Shown here: positions 1-7,600 of the stretch, piece by piece | How positions within the stretch are numbered: the stretch's first letter is position 1 | Layout of the letters: each line of letters starts with the position of its first letter | Origin: CAVSBT01 sp964609465 | GTDB taxonomy: Bacteria > Chloroflexota > Dehalococcoidia > DSTF01 > JALHUB01 | Reading direction: 5' to 3' | Assembly: GCA_964609465.1 (NCBI GenBank) | Contig: CAZSSQ010000086.1 | Span: 1 to 10,936 of the forward strand | DNA length: 10,936 bases | Translations under genes and position numbers: made by a program | Notes under the pieces: model-generated | What the model saw: the letters and a program-made list of their open reading frames with translations, nothing else | Databases searched by the model: none | Told to the model about the DNA's origin: nothing

Positions 1-1565
1 CCATGGCGGCTGTCACACTGCTGCACCACAAGGGCTATTTCGACCAGCATCTGGACGCCGAAGGGAACCAGACCGAAAGCCCTTCCGTCTGGTCTCCGGA
101 GGCGTTCTTGGAACCACTGCCCCCCCGCGTGTCCGTGACTATCGAGGGGCGGCAGGTGCAGGTGCGGGCGTGGCGCTACCTTGTGCGCGGGCTGTCCGGG
201 CACTCCGTGCCCGTCTACTTACTGGACACGGCTCTGGCGGAAAACGACCCCTGGGATCAAACTCTCACCGACTACCTCTACGGTGGAGACGAGCGCTATC
301 GCCTGTGTCAAGAAACCGTGCTGGGCTTGGGCGGTGTAGCCATGTTGCGCGCCCTGGGGCACGGCGGGGTGCGACTCTACCACATGAACGAAGGTCACTC
401 CGCTCTCCTCGCTCTGGCCCTCCTGGAGGAGCAGACCGAAGGGCGCGGTCTCGGCGGTGTCACGGAGGCGGACAAACTGGCCGTCCGCAAGCGCTGCGTG
501 TTTACCACCCACACCCCTGTGCCTGCCGGCCAGGACCAGTTCTCCCCGGACCTAGTCCGGCAGGTGCTGGGCGAGAAATGGGTGACGGCCCTACAGGCGG
601 CCGGGTGCTGCCCGAGCGGCATCCTGAATATGACCTACCTGGGCCTCTTCTTTTCACACTACATCAACGGGGTCTCCATGCGGCACGAGGAGATCTCGCA
701 CGACATGTTTCCCGGCTACCCCATCAACTCCATTACGAACGGTGTGCACGCCGTGACCTGGACAGCGCCTGCTTTTCAGAGCCTCTACGACCGCCTTATT
801 CCCGAGTGGCGCGGTGACAATCTCTACCTGCGTTACGCCATAGGCATTCCCCTTGATGAGATCCAGCAGGCGCACGCGCAGAGCAAACGGGAGCTGCTGG
901 CACAGGTGGAAGGGCGGACCGGCGTCCGCCTGCAACCAGAAGCGATGACCATCGGCTTTGCGCGGCGCGCCAGCGCCTACAAGCGAGCCGATCTGCTGCT
1001 CTCCGACATTGAGCGCCTGAAGAGAATAGCAACCCAAGTCGGCCCCTTGCAGGTCATCTATGGGGGCAAGAGCCACCCCCGCGATGAAAGCGGCAAGGCC
1101 ATAATCCGGCACATCTTTGAGGCTGCGGCTGCTCTGGGGGACACTTTGCCTGTCGTCTACCTGGAGGACTATGACATGGAGGTGGCAAGGTCTCTCTGTG
1201 CTGGCGTGGACTTGTGGCTGAATACGCCGCAGAAGCCCAAGGAGGCCTCCGGCACCAGCGGCATGAAGGCCGCCCTCAACGGGGTGCCGAGCTTGAGCGT
1301 TCTGGACGGCTGGTGGATCGAGGGGCACGCGGAAGGTGTGACCGGCTGGTCCATCGGCGATGATTGGGAGCCCGAAAGCGATCCTTCCAAGGAGACCGAG
1401 TCCCTCTATGACAAGCTGGAGTACGTGATCCTCCCCATGTTCTATGGAAGGCCGGCGGCGTATGCCGCGGTCATGCGCTCCGCTATCGCCCTCAACGCCT
1501 CCTTTTTCAACGCGCAACGCATGATGCTCCAGTATCTAGCAAACGCTTATCAGGTCTTGGGGTAG
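1..1565 (+). CDS. glgP: Alpha-glucan (glycogen) phosphorylase, 5'-truncated by the window edge
   Basis: Catalyses phosphorolysis of alpha-1,4-glucan to glucose-1-phosphate in the cytoplasm; PLP-dependent GT35 family, GT-B fold, of the shorter bacterial/archaeal alpha-glucan phosphorylase type. Visible residues (numbered from the Met at base 3) include MNEGHS (128-133), TTHTPVPAG, the TNGVH segment, GFARR (318-322) followed by YKRA, and GGKSHP near 354. The PLP-attachment signature EASGTSGMKAALN lies at about 414-426, with the Schiff-base lysine at K422. The C-terminus is complete (TAG at 1563-1565). The Met at base 3 is probably internal: in this family the VTLLxxKGYF motif is preceded by roughly 100 residues or more (the 'GGLGVLAGD' part), and the partial codon ending in CC before it fits the usual Pro-Met. 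So 520 residues are visible and the N-terminus is outside. The product is clear; which glucan or maltodextrin is preferred cannot be told. Confidence 0.93.
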   Translation, partial: MAAVTLLHHKGYFDQHLDAEGNQTESPSVWSPEAFLEPLPPRVSVTIEGRQVQVRAWRYLVRGLSGHSVPVYLLDTALAENDPWDQTLTDYLYGGDERYRLCQETVLGLGGVAMLRALGHGGVRLYHMNEGHSALLALALLEEQTEGRGLGGVTEADKLAVRKRCVFTTHTPVPAGQDQFSPDLVRQVLGEKWVTALQAAGCCPSGILNMTYLGLFFSHYINGVSMRHEEISHDMFPGYPINSITNGVHAVTWTAPAFQSLYDRLIPEWRGDNLYLRYAIGIPLDEIQQAHAQSKRELLAQVEGRTGVRLQPEAMTIGFARRASAYKRADLLLSDIERLKRIATQVGPLQVIYGGKSHPRDESGKAIIRHIFEAAAALGDTLPVVYLEDYDMEVARSLCAGVDLWLNTPQKPKEASGTSGMKAALNGVPSLSVLDGWWIEGHAEGVTGWSIGDDWEPESDPSKETESLYDKLEYVILPMFYGRPAAYAAVMRSAIALNASFFNAQRMMLQYLANAYQVLG

Positions 1566-1580
1566 GGGCCATGCGTTCGT

Positions 1581-1600
1581 GCTCCTCGAGGCTTAGGAGC
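1581..1600 (+). terminator. Small hairpin after glgP, possible weak terminator
   Basis: GCTCCT (1581-1586) pairs perfectly with AGGAGC (1595-1600) across an 8-nt loop, 15 nt after the phosphorylase stop codon. There is no T-run after it, so it does not fit a classical intrinsic terminator. It may only protect the 3' end, or be chance. Confidence 0.25.
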
Positions 1601-1707
1601 TGACGCCAGACGTTCGCCCTGGATTCCCTCAAGGGGGTGCGCTGAGCGCGGATGGCTGCCTGCGCTGGAACCAGCCTGCCTCAAGGAGTGCGGGCGCGAA
1701 CCTGGCA

Positions 1708-1735
1708 TTGACGGAAGGCAAAGAGCGTGTATGAT
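1708..1735 (+). promoter_or_regulatory. Sigma70-type promoter of the glutamate dehydrogenase gene
   Basis: TTGACG (1708-1713) and TATGAT (1730-1735) are separated by 16 bp, five of six matches to consensus in each box. Transcription would begin near 1742, giving a leader of about 75 nt before the ATG at 1817. An in-frame GTG at 1727 overlaps the -10 box and would be upstream of this transcript, which argues against it as the start codon. Confidence 0.65.
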
Positions 1736-1771
1736 GGTGACATCGAGTGGAGTACGGTTGGCGGCAGCCTT

Positions 1772-1791
1772 TCGCCGTCCCCTTCCGGCGA
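1772..1791 (+). other. Hairpin in the gdh leader
   Basis: TCGCCG (1772-1777) and CGGCGA (1786-1791) form a perfect 6-bp stem with an 8-nt pyrimidine loop (1778-1785), ending 12 nt before the ribosome binding site. It could affect mRNA stability or translation. No known riboswitch family is recognised. Confidence 0.3.
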
Positions 1792-1803
1792 TGGGGCTCC
1801 GCC

Positions 1804-1809
1804 AGGGAG
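1804..1809 (+). promoter_or_regulatory. Ribosome binding site of gdh
   Basis: AGGGAG lies 7 nt before the ATG at 1817 and 4 nt before the ATG at 1814. The spacing favours 1817, although the two adjacent ATG codons cannot be separated with certainty. The upstream GTG at 1727 has no comparable site. Confidence 0.6.
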
Positions 1810-1816
1810 TGAGATG

Positions 1817-3100
1817 ATGGTTGACATCAGCGTGCAGACGATGACTACTGGCGTCGAGGCTGACCCTTACGAAACGGCTCTGGCCCAGCTCGACGCTACT
1901 GCGGAGCGGCTCGGCCTTGACGATGCGATGCACCACTACCTCCGCACCAACCGGCGCGAGCTGACTGTTAACCTTGCTGTACGCATGGACGACGGCTCGA
2001 CCGCTATCGTCTGGGGTTGTCGGGTGCAGCACAACAACGCCCGCGGGCCCTGCAAGGGCGGCCTTCGGTTCCACCCCGACGTGCACCTGAACGAAGTCAG
2101 GGCGTTGGCGATGTGGATGACGTGGAAGTGCGCCATCCCCAACATCCCTTACGGCGGGGCCAAGGGCGGGGTGAAGGTTGACTACAAGAGTCTGTCCCCC
2201 ACCGAGCGCGAGAACCTGAGCCGCGTCTACGCTTCGGCCATAGGGCCCATCATCGGCCCCGACCGGGACATACCCGCCCCCGATGTGGGTACCGACCCGC
2301 AGGTCATGGCCTGGATCGTGGACACCTACAGCCGCGAGCAGGGGGCCTGGAGCCCGGCCGTGGTGACAGGCAAGCCGGTCAACGTCTCCGGCACCTTGGG
2401 GAGAGATGCCGCCACCGGTCGCGGCGTCCTGTTTGTCGTCGAGGAGGCAGCTCGCCACCGCGGCTTCGCGCTGGAAGGGGCGACGGTGGCCGTGCAGGGC
2501 TTCGGCAACGCTGGGCAGTGGTCGGCCCGCCTGCTGGCGGCCGAGGGCTGCCGCGTGGTGGCCGTAAGCGACACCTCCGGCGGCGTCTGCAACGACCAGG
2601 GCCTGGACGTGGAAGCCGCCGTGGTCCACAAGCTGGCTGAGGGCAAGATCGTCACCTTCAAGGACGGAGACCGCATCAGCAACAATGAGCTGCTGACCAT
2701 GGACGTGGACATACTGGTGCCGGCCGCCTTCGAAAACCAGATCACGGCTGCTAATGCCGATGACGTGAAAGCCAGGATCATCGCCGAAGCCGCCAATGGC
2801 CCTACTACACTTGAGGCCGACCGCATCCTGGCGGAGAAGGACGTCTTCATCGTGCCTGACGTTCTGGCCAGCGCCGGCGGCGTGGTGGTCTCCTACTTCG
2901 AGTGGGTCCAGAACCGGCAGGGCTTCTTCTGGGAAGAGAACCAGGTCAACGCCAACCTGCGCCGGATCATGAGGAAGGCCTTTGGGGAGGTCGCCGCCCT
3001 GTCGGACAAGGAGAAGGTCACCATGCGCGAGGCGGCTCTGATGGTCGGTGTCAGTCGCGTAGCCGAGGCCGCGAAGCTGCGGGGCATGAACCACTCCTAG
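1817..3100 (+). CDS. gdhA: Glutamate dehydrogenase (Glu/Leu/Phe/Val dehydrogenase family)
   Basis: Interconverts glutamate and 2-oxoglutarate plus ammonium with NAD(P)H in the cytoplasm. At 427 residues it has the size of the hexameric short-form enzyme. Visible in order: the N-terminal 'ALAQLDATAERLGL' helix; RVQHNNARGPCKGGLRFHP with substrate-binding K80; the active-site segment PYGGAKGG with catalytic K116; IPAPDVGT with catalytic D156; TGKP and GRDAATGRGV; the Rossmann glycine motif GFGNAG (228-233) followed by VVAVSDTSGG; and the C-terminal SAGGVVVSYFEWVQN segment. Start chosen from the AGGGAG site and the family N-terminus; ATG 1814 is equally in frame, and GTG 1727 would add about 30 non-family residues overlapping the promoter. 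NAD versus NADP preference is not decided. It lies 110 nt before nrpR, a likely 2-oxoglutarate-responsive regulator, so control by that protein is plausible but not shown. Confidence 0.95.
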   Translation: MVDISVQTMTTGVEADPYETALAQLDATAERLGLDDAMHHYLRTNRRELTVNLAVRMDDGSTAIVWGCRVQHNNARGPCKGGLRFHPDVHLNEVRALAMWMTWKCAIPNIPYGGAKGGVKVDYKSLSPTERENLSRVYASAIGPIIGPDRDIPAPDVGTDPQVMAWIVDTYSREQGAWSPAVVTGKPVNVSGTLGRDAATGRGVLFVVEEAARHRGFALEGATVAVQGFGNAGQWSARLLAAEGCRVVAVSDTSGGVCNDQGLDVEAAVVHKLAEGKIVTFKDGDRISNNELLTMDVDILVPAAFENQITAANADDVKARIIAEAANGPTTLEADRILAEKDVFIVPDVLASAGGVVVSYFEWVQNRQGFFWEENQVNANLRRIMRKAFGEVAALSDKEKVTMREAALMVGVSRVAEAAKLRGMNHS

Positions 3101-3137
3101 GCCACCAAACCGCCCGCTCCCTGGGTGCAGCCGAGCG

Positions 3138-3189
3138 GCGCTAGCACGAAAAGTGGGCTATACTGTCCACTGGCACGCGCTGCTAGCGC
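3138..3189 (+). promoter_or_regulatory. nrpR promoter with nested dyads (candidate operator)
   Basis: A -10-like TATACT is at 3159-3164, with no good -35 box at 16-18 bp. It sits in the middle of an imperfect dyad, AGTGGGC (3152-3158) against GTCCACT (3165-3171), six of seven arm bases pairing. Outside this, GCGCTAGCA (3138-3146) and TGCTAGCGC (3181-3189) form a perfect 9-bp inverted repeat whose centre is within 2 bp of the inner dyad's centre. This layout fits repressor binding over the promoter, perhaps autoregulation by NrpR. It does not match the GGAA-N6-TTCC operator known from methanogens. Confidence 0.45.
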
Positions 3190-3190
3190 G
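3176..3190 (+). other. Short GC hairpin just before the nrpR ribosome binding site
   Basis: CGCGC (3176-3180) pairs with GCGCG (3186-3190) around the loop TGCTA. The stem ends 3 nt before the Shine-Dalgarno sequence and shares its right arm with the outer promoter inverted repeat, so it may have no separate role in RNA. Confidence 0.25.
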
Positions 3191-3193
3191 CCC

Positions 3194-3201
3194 AAGGGAG
3201 G
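3194..3201 (+). promoter_or_regulatory. Ribosome binding site of nrpR
   Basis: AAGGGAGG is 9 nt before the ATG at 3211. An in-frame GTG at 3202 directly abuts the site, leaving no spacer, so the ATG is the better start. Confidence 0.75.
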
Positions 3202-3210
3202 GTGACTGCC

Positions 3211-4203
3211 ATGGTTCAGGCTGAGCGCGACACGGAACGGAAGGTCGTCTCCATCCTCAAGATCCTCTCTGAGTCCTCTGAGCCCCTGGGATCGACCACT
3301 ATCGCCCGCGAGCTGGAGTCGCACGGCGTCTACCTCAGCGAGCGCACCGTCCGCTACCATCTGAGAATCACGGATGAGCGGGGCTTCACCCGCCCGGCGG
3401 GGCGCGACGGCCGCAGCATCACTCAGCAGGGGCTGGAGGAACTGAAGAATGCTTTGGCGCCGGAGCAGATCGGCTTCGTCATCGAGCGCATCAACCTGCT
3501 GGCCTACCAGACCAGCTTCGACCCGCGGACGCGCACCGGCCAGGTGCCCATTAACACGTCGCTCTTCCCCGCCGACCGTTTTCACGAGGCTCTGGAGGCC
3601 ATGAAGGAGGCCTTCGTTGGCGGCTTCTGCGTGTCGGACCTGGTGGCCACGGCGCGCGGTGGCGAGAAGCTGGGGGACGTGGTAATCCCCGAGGGCCAGG
3701 TGGGCTTCGCCACCATGTGCAGTGCCGTGATCAACGGCGTGCTGCTCAAGTCAGGTGTCCCCATGGACTCTAAGTTCGGCGGCATAATGGAGGTACGAAA
3801 CCGCGAGCCTCGACGCTTCGTAGCCATAATCAACTACGCTGGCACGTCCCTGGACCCGTCGGAGGCCTACATCCGGGCTCGGATGACCAGCGTGCGGCGG
3901 GCGGCCGCCACGGGTAGCGGCCGCATCCTGGCCAACTTCCGCGAGATACCAGCGCCTTCGCGGCCCATGGTCGAGGCGATCGTCGCCGACCTGAAGCGGT
4001 CCGGCGTCGGCGGAGTGCTCCTCGTCGGCGAGGCCAGCGAACCTCTCTGCCAGATGCCCGTCGGGCTGAACAAGATCGGAATGGTGCTGCTGGGTGGGCT
4101 AAACCCGGTGGCCGCCGCCGAGGAAGCGGGCGTCGAGGCGGAGAACATCTCCGAGAGCGGAACCATCGACTTCCGTCAGCTCGTGAGCTACCACGAGCTG
4201 TAG
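3211..4203 (+). CDS. nrpR: NrpR-type transcriptional repressor (winged helix plus DUF128/NrpR domain)
   Basis: Predicted DNA-binding regulator of nitrogen metabolism, 330 residues. Residues about 8-80 form the winged-helix domain: RKVVSILKILSE, GSTTIARELESHG, then the recognition region LSERTVRYHLRITDERGFT and a wing GRDGRSITQQGLEEL. Residues about 85-330 match the NrpR/DUF128 sensor domain, including NTSLFP, the GEKLGDVVIPEGQVGFATMCS segment, and near the end GGVLLVGEASEP followed by VLLGGLNPVAAAEEAGV. In methanogens NrpR represses nif and glnA and is released by 2-oxoglutarate; that role is known there and inferred here. Only one sensor domain is present, as in the NrpRI form, not the duplicated form of Methanococcus. 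It follows gdhA by 110 nt with its own likely promoter. Family assignment is strong; ligand and targets are inference. Confidence 0.88.
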   Translation: MVQAERDTERKVVSILKILSESSEPLGSTTIARELESHGVYLSERTVRYHLRITDERGFTRPAGRDGRSITQQGLEELKNALAPEQIGFVIERINLLAYQTSFDPRTRTGQVPINTSLFPADRFHEALEAMKEAFVGGFCVSDLVATARGGEKLGDVVIPEGQVGFATMCSAVINGVLLKSGVPMDSKFGGIMEVRNREPRRFVAIINYAGTSLDPSEAYIRARMTSVRRAAATGSGRILANFREIPAPSRPMVEAIVADLKRSGVGGVLLVGEASEPLCQMPVGLNKIGMVLLGGLNPVAAAEEAGVEAENISESGTIDFRQLVSYHEL

Positions 4204-4349
4204 GCCTCAGGCTGGACAGGCGCGCTCTCCGGTCTGCACCTCTATGAAGAGGCCCGGGCATATCGCCAGCGCCGGCGTCTCCCGCGTAACCCCGTGGCGC
4301 AGGCAGCGCGAGCCCGGCACCTTCTTCGCTTGGGCCCCTGCCGGTCCCA

Positions 4350-4484
4350 ATGATCGAAAGCCCCCACATGGCCTTCACGACGGGAGAGCTGCTAGAGCCG
4401 GTTCTCCAAGCCGAGTTTCGTCACGTGCTGGAGGCGGCTGGACTTCTTTCCAGGGAGGACCTGAGGAGATCGTCGATTCGTTGA
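4350..4484 (+). CDS. Possible small protein of 38-44 residues, unrecognised
   Basis: An open frame from ATG 4350 (or ATG 4368) to TGA 4482-4484. Its middle, LLEPVLQAEFRHVLEAAGLL, reads like an amphipathic helix and is more protein-like than the competing 93-residue frame at 4244-4525. There is no clear ribosome binding site, and third-position GC is only moderate. It could be a remnant of a longer gene or chance. No family is recognised. Confidence 0.15.
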   Translation: MIESPHMAFTTGELLEPVLQAEFRHVLEAAGLLSREDLRRSSIR

Positions 4485-4582
4485 CTCTGGACGCCTGCTT
4501 TCCCCTTCGAGGGCTCTTAGGCTGAGCCATCGCCAGAACTCCCCGCGCCAGTAGGCCTCCACCACGTCGCGGGCAAGAATCA

Positions 4583-4605
4583 GGGGCGGCCATCGCGGCC
4601 GCCCC
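4583..4605 (-). terminator. Strong GC hairpin between convergent genes, likely terminator
   Basis: GGGGCGGCC (4583-4591) and GGCCGCCCC (4597-4605) make a perfect 9-bp stem with the 5-nt loop ATCGC. It lies about 75 nt beyond the stop codon of the large minus-strand gene and is the strongest hairpin I found in the gap, so it may serve transcription from either side. Neither side has a proper T-run; the minus-strand side reads TGATTCTTG after the stem, a weak match. Confidence 0.5.
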
Positions 4606-4680
4606 CGGTGTTTCCACCACCCTGGCGGTTGTGTTGTCTGTGCTGCTAACGTCCTCCCTTCGAGAGACTCAGGCGCCCCC

Positions 4681-7600
4681 CTACTGGCACGGCAAGACCC
4701 CCAGGCTCATCTTGGCGGTTGTCAGGGTGTCGCCGCCGAAGTCGATGACGCCGTTGCCGTCAAGGTCGAAGTCTCCATCCTTGCCGAAGGCGGCGGGGGA
4801 TAGCAGGGCGGCCCTGGCCGAGTTGAGGGCGTCACCACCGAAGTCGATGATGCCGTTGCCGTCGGTGTCCACGGCCTCAGTGCAGTCGCCCAGGGTATCG
4901 CCGTCGGAGTCCACTTTGGTGGGGTCGGTGCCCCACTTGCAGACCTCCCAGGTGTTCTTGAGGCCGTCCCCGTCGTCATCGCCGTTGGGGTTCGTCGCCA
5001 GCGGGCAAATGGCCTCGGCGCTGTCAATCACGCCGTTCGCGTTCGCGTCCCAGGAGGGACCGTCGTCGCCGAAGCTCATCATTATGCCGTTGCCGTTGTC
5101 GTCGTAGGTGATATCCTCGCCTGGGTCGCTGTCCGTGGCGTTGGGGATGCCGTCGTTGTCGAGGTCCGAGTCGCAGGCGTCCCCGAAGGCATCTCCGTTG
5201 GGGATGGTCGCATCATCCCCTGCGATGCCCGTGCCGTTGCCGATGGCGCCCGTACCACTGGGAGGCGGCCCGCTGTCAGAGTTGTACTGGCCAGGGTTGG
5301 GCACGAGAGAGCAGTTGTCAGCGCTGTCTGCTATGCCGTCGCAGTCCTGGTCTCCAGGACAGGGCGTAGCTGTGGGGGTAGGTGAGGGCGTGAACGTCTC
5401 CGTCGGCGTCGGTGTCAAGGTTTCCGTCGGCGTCTCGGTAGGCGTTGGTGTGTCCGTCGGCGTCTCGGTAGGCGTTGGTGTGTCCGTCGGCGTCTCGGTG
5501 GGTATGGGAGTGAAGGTCTCGGTCGGTGTCGGTGTGAACGTCTCGGTTGGGGTAGGCGTTGGTGTTGAGGGCCCGGCCGCCAGTTCGGCGATCTCCTCGT
5601 CGCTCAGGGCGCGGTTGTAGATACGCACGTCATCCAGTGTTCCTGTGAAGGAGCGGCCAGAGGCGTTCTGGCCGACGCGCAATACCTCGTCGTTGGTGAG
5701 GATAGCGGATGGGCCGGGGCCGGAGTTCTCCATCACGCCGTCGTAGTAGATGCGCATGGTCCCAGTCAGACCGTCATAGGTGCCGGCCACGTGGATCCAA
5801 GTGTCGCCGTCAGTGGGATAGCTGGTCGTTGAGGCGACACGGTAGGTGTTGCCGGACGTCGCATCGTTAAGGCGGAAGAAGACCTTGTAGGGGCTGGGAG
5901 AACCAGAGCCCGTAGCAAGTGTGATCTCGTATCCATCCACGGTGTCTTTGACGGCCTTCTTCACCATGTCCTGGGTCGCCAGCTGAGTCGGTTTCACCCA
6001 GAGAGCGATCGTCAGGGCATTCGTGATGTCCAAGCAGTAGTCGTCCGGGACTTGGGCATAGTCGCTCGCGCCGCTGAAATAGAGGGCGAGGTTGTCGACG
6101 CCGGGCACCCAGGACGGCGGGCCGTACAGCGCACCGTCGTTGGCTGGCGTCGTCGAATCGACAAGTGTCGGGCCGCCGTTCTCGTCCATCCGGTAGTGAG
6201 CCACCAGACCGTCCGCGCCGCAGTTTGGTGTGGCCGTCGGTGTAGGCGTCTCCGTAGGTGTGTCGGTTGCTGTGGGCGTAGGCGTCTCCGTAGCCGTGTC
6301 GGTCGGCGTGGGCGTGTCGGTAGGCGTAGAAGTCGGCGTGTCCGTAGGCGGGACAGGCGTTTCGGTTGGCGTTGCCGTCTCCGTGGGTGTCTCGCTGGGC
6401 GTGGGTGTCTCGGTAGGCGTCGGCGTGGGCGGCTCGGCGGCCAGAGCCTCTATCTCAGCGTCACTCAACGCCCGGTTATACACCCGCACCTCATCCATCG
6501 TCCCCTGGAACGTGCGGGTGCCGTCGCTCTGGGCGCCTACTCCGAGACTCAGGTCGTTGGCGGCGATAGACGCCGGGCCGGCCACCGAGGCCTCAAAGGC
6601 CCCGTTGATGTACATGCGCATGGTCGTCCCGTCGTAGGTGGCGGCGACGTGGATCCAGGTGTTGCCGTCGTACGGGTACAAGCTGTTTGAGTTGACGCGG
6701 TAGGTATCGCCCGAGCTCTGCTGGTTGAGTCTGAAGAAGACCTTGTCCGGCCAGCTAGACGTGCTAGAGGACAAACTCAGTTCGTACCCGTCCTTAGTGG
6801 GGTCGCCGCTGCCGTTCACGGCCTTCTTGATGAGATCCTGCGTAGCAAGCTTCTCGGGCTTCACCCATCCCGCCAGCGTTATCGCGTCCGTGATGTTCAG
6901 GCAGTAATCGTCGGGCACAAGGGCATAGTCACCAGTGCCATCGAGGCGCAGCGCCAGGCCGTCCTGTCCAGTCACCCAGGTTGGGTTGCCAGAGATGGCC
7001 CCATCGTTGGCGGGCGTCGTCGAATCGACGAGCGTCGTGCCGCCGTTCTCCTCCATCTGGTAGCGGGCCACCAGACCGTCCGCTCCGCAGTTTGGCGTGG
7101 CTGTCGCCGTGGGTGTCTCGGTAGGCACCGGCGTCTCGGTGGGTGGTACCGGCGTCTCGGTAGGCGTTGGTGTGTCGGTGGGTGGCACCGGCGTCTCGGT
7201 AGGCGTTGGTGTGTCGGTGGGCGGCACCGGCGTCTCGGTGGGCGTCGGCGTGTCGGTGGGCGGCACCGGCGTCTCAGTTGGCGTAGGCGTGTCGGTGGGC
7301 GGCACCGGCGTCTCCGTCGGCGTGGGCGTCGGCGGCTCGGCAGCCAGAGCCTCTATCTCCTCAGCGCTCAGGGCGCGGTTGTAGAGCCGTACCTCGTCCA
7401 GCTGGCCCTGGAGGGGTGTGTTTCCATCGCTGTCGGCTCCAATTCCCAAGCTGAGAGCATTCGTGGCAATCGCCCCGAGCCCGCCCACGGGGGTGGCCTC
7501 CTCGACACCATTCACGTAGATGCGGATGTTCGAGCCATCATACGTGGCGGCCAAGTGCATCCACGTGTTTCCGTCGGTGGGGTAATCGCTGTCGGTATCC

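Larger units (their letters stand above)
4204..4680. other. Intergenic gap between convergent genes
   Basis: This stretch separates the nrpR stop from the stop of the large minus-strand gene. It holds a 5-bp hairpin CCTCT/AGAGG at 4239-4252, a strong GC hairpin at 4583-4605 and some short open frames without ribosome binding sites. One is listed separately (4350-4484, +). Another, on the minus strand and ending at 4392, reads VVEAYWRGEFWRWL near its beginning, with possible GTG starts at 4565 or 4562 but no Shine-Dalgarno. These may be decayed coding remnants or chance. Confidence 0.5.

Noticed and set aside
654..1517. Minus-strand open frame opposite glgP
   Set aside because: It lies fully within the phosphorylase coding region, whose family motifs are continuous; no ribosome binding site or recognisable domain.
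1550..3094. Long minus-strand open frame opposite gdhA
   Set aside because: It is an antisense shadow of a well-conserved dehydrogenase gene; its translation is low-complexity His/Ala/Gly-rich and matches no family.
3202..3204. GTG start for nrpR
   Set aside because: It abuts the AAGGGAGG site with no spacer; ATG 3211 has a normal 9-nt spacing.
4244..4525. 93-residue plus-strand frame in the gap
   Set aside because: Arg/Gly/Pro-rich, no ribosome binding site, no recognisable motif, and the start lies in the loop of a small hairpin after nrpR.
4375..4620. 81-residue minus-strand frame in the gap
   Set aside because: It spans the strong hairpin at 4583-4605, lacks a ribosome binding site and has random-looking composition.
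7139..7333. Possible CRISPR array
   Set aside because: The 39-bp units are contiguous with no unique spacers, and they code in frame for a Thr/Pro linker.
7097..7384. Plus-strand Val/Gly-rich frames (also at 5108-5620, 6230-6637, 7982-8296, 8774-9076)
   Set aside because: The GVGVSVGVGVSVGG translation is simply the reverse complement of the Thr/Pro linker codons plus LamG edges.
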